Of a stretch of 6,598 nt of DNA, positions 6,366 to 6,598 are shown piece after piece (the stretch's first letter is position 1; each line of letters opens with the position of its first letter). Position numbers and translations under genes: made by a program. The notes beneath the pieces were generated by a model. That model saw nothing but the letters and a program-made list of their open reading frames with translations. It made no database searches and had not been told where the DNA came from. The stretch comes from GCA-1730015 sp964550655 (GTDB lineage: Bacteria; Pseudomonadota; Gammaproteobacteria; Granulosicoccales; Granulosicoccaceae), in contig CAZKAQ010000177.1 in the NCBI GenBank assembly GCA_964550655.1, positions 1 to 6,598 of the forward strand. The letters run 5' to 3'.

Positions 6366-6559
6366 TAGCCAGGACTATTCACGAAATCGATGGCATCTCA
6401 CTTGATCTTTGATTCCACAGCTACGCGCCCCGAGCAAATTTTTTCTTTTGTAAATATCAATAAGTATTCAACGCAAGAAGACCTGATAGTTAAAGACAAG
6501 GCACTGTGAAACCAAATCTCTGCGCGATATGCTCGCCATTTCGTGAATAGTCCGGGCTA
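6366..6559. mobile_element. MITE-like element or internally deleted insertion sequence, 194 bp with 22-bp terminal inverted repeats
   Basis: The left arm (6366-6387, core GGACTATTCACGAAAT) and right arm (6538-6559) are inverted copies matching at 21 of 22 positions; only the sixth base differs. The arms enclose 150 bp with no intact transposase gene, the structure of a miniature inverted-repeat element or an internally deleted IS. If the ends are placed just inside TAG/CTA, the flanks read TTAG and CTAG, both fitting a YTAR-type 4-bp target, but they are not identical, so a target duplication is not shown. On the plus strand a 39-codon frame runs from ATG 6390 to TGA 6507. Similar arm sequences near transposases are familiar to me in gammaproteobacteria, possibly of IS1380 type, but I cannot verify the family. 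Confidence 0.68.
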
Positions 6560-6598
6560 GTGATATGACAGGTTTTGAGTATACGATTCTGTTCAGTG

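Overview
The window looks like a chromosomal stretch from a Gram-negative bacterium, most likely a free-living (perhaps marine) gammaproteobacterium. The reasons are a lipobox lipoprotein with a non-Asp residue after the Cys (outer-membrane sorting type), a secreted protein with a classical signal peptide, a rhomboid protease opening with the I-R-D-E-N-P motif common in proteobacteria, roughly balanced base composition and E. coli-like expression signals. The taxonomic call is inference; nothing here is diagnostic.

Layout from left to right: (1) 31-55, a sequence resembling the terminal repeats of the mobile element at the far end. (2) 53-961, minus strand, an EamA/DMT-type inner-membrane transporter. 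(3) 1139-1915, minus strand, a rhomboid intramembrane serine protease with an intact Ser/His dyad. (4) 1916-2328, a divergent intergenic region with one weak small-membrane-protein candidate (2104-2307). (5) 2329-3495, plus strand, a lipoprotein with a Gly-rich hydrophobic segment, an Asp/Ala/Gly linker built on an 18-bp tandem repeat, and two tandem CHRD-like domains, closed by a clear intrinsic terminator (3525-3549). (6) 3693-4841, minus strand, a secreted protein of unknown function with a weak, unproven resemblance to the Tgl transglutaminase fold. (7) 4902-6110, minus strand, an AI-2E/UPF0118 family membrane protein, probably co-transcribed with (6) from a candidate sigma70-type promoter at 6146-6174. 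(8) 6111-6598, no convincing gene, but a 194-bp element bounded by 22-bp inverted repeats (21/22 match), read as a MITE or an internally deleted insertion sequence.

The genes do not form a recognisable pathway. Every protein is membrane-bound, lipidated or exported, so the region is envelope-oriented. The most testable idea is that the rhomboid protease acts on the divergently encoded lipoprotein, whose Gly/Ala-rich hydrophobic segment followed by acidic residues resembles rhomboid substrates. The other points of interest are the in-frame 18-bp minisatellite, the CHRD pair without the usual HIH motif, and related element ends at both edges of the window. I found no rRNA, tRNA, CRISPR array, riboswitch or intact transposase gene.
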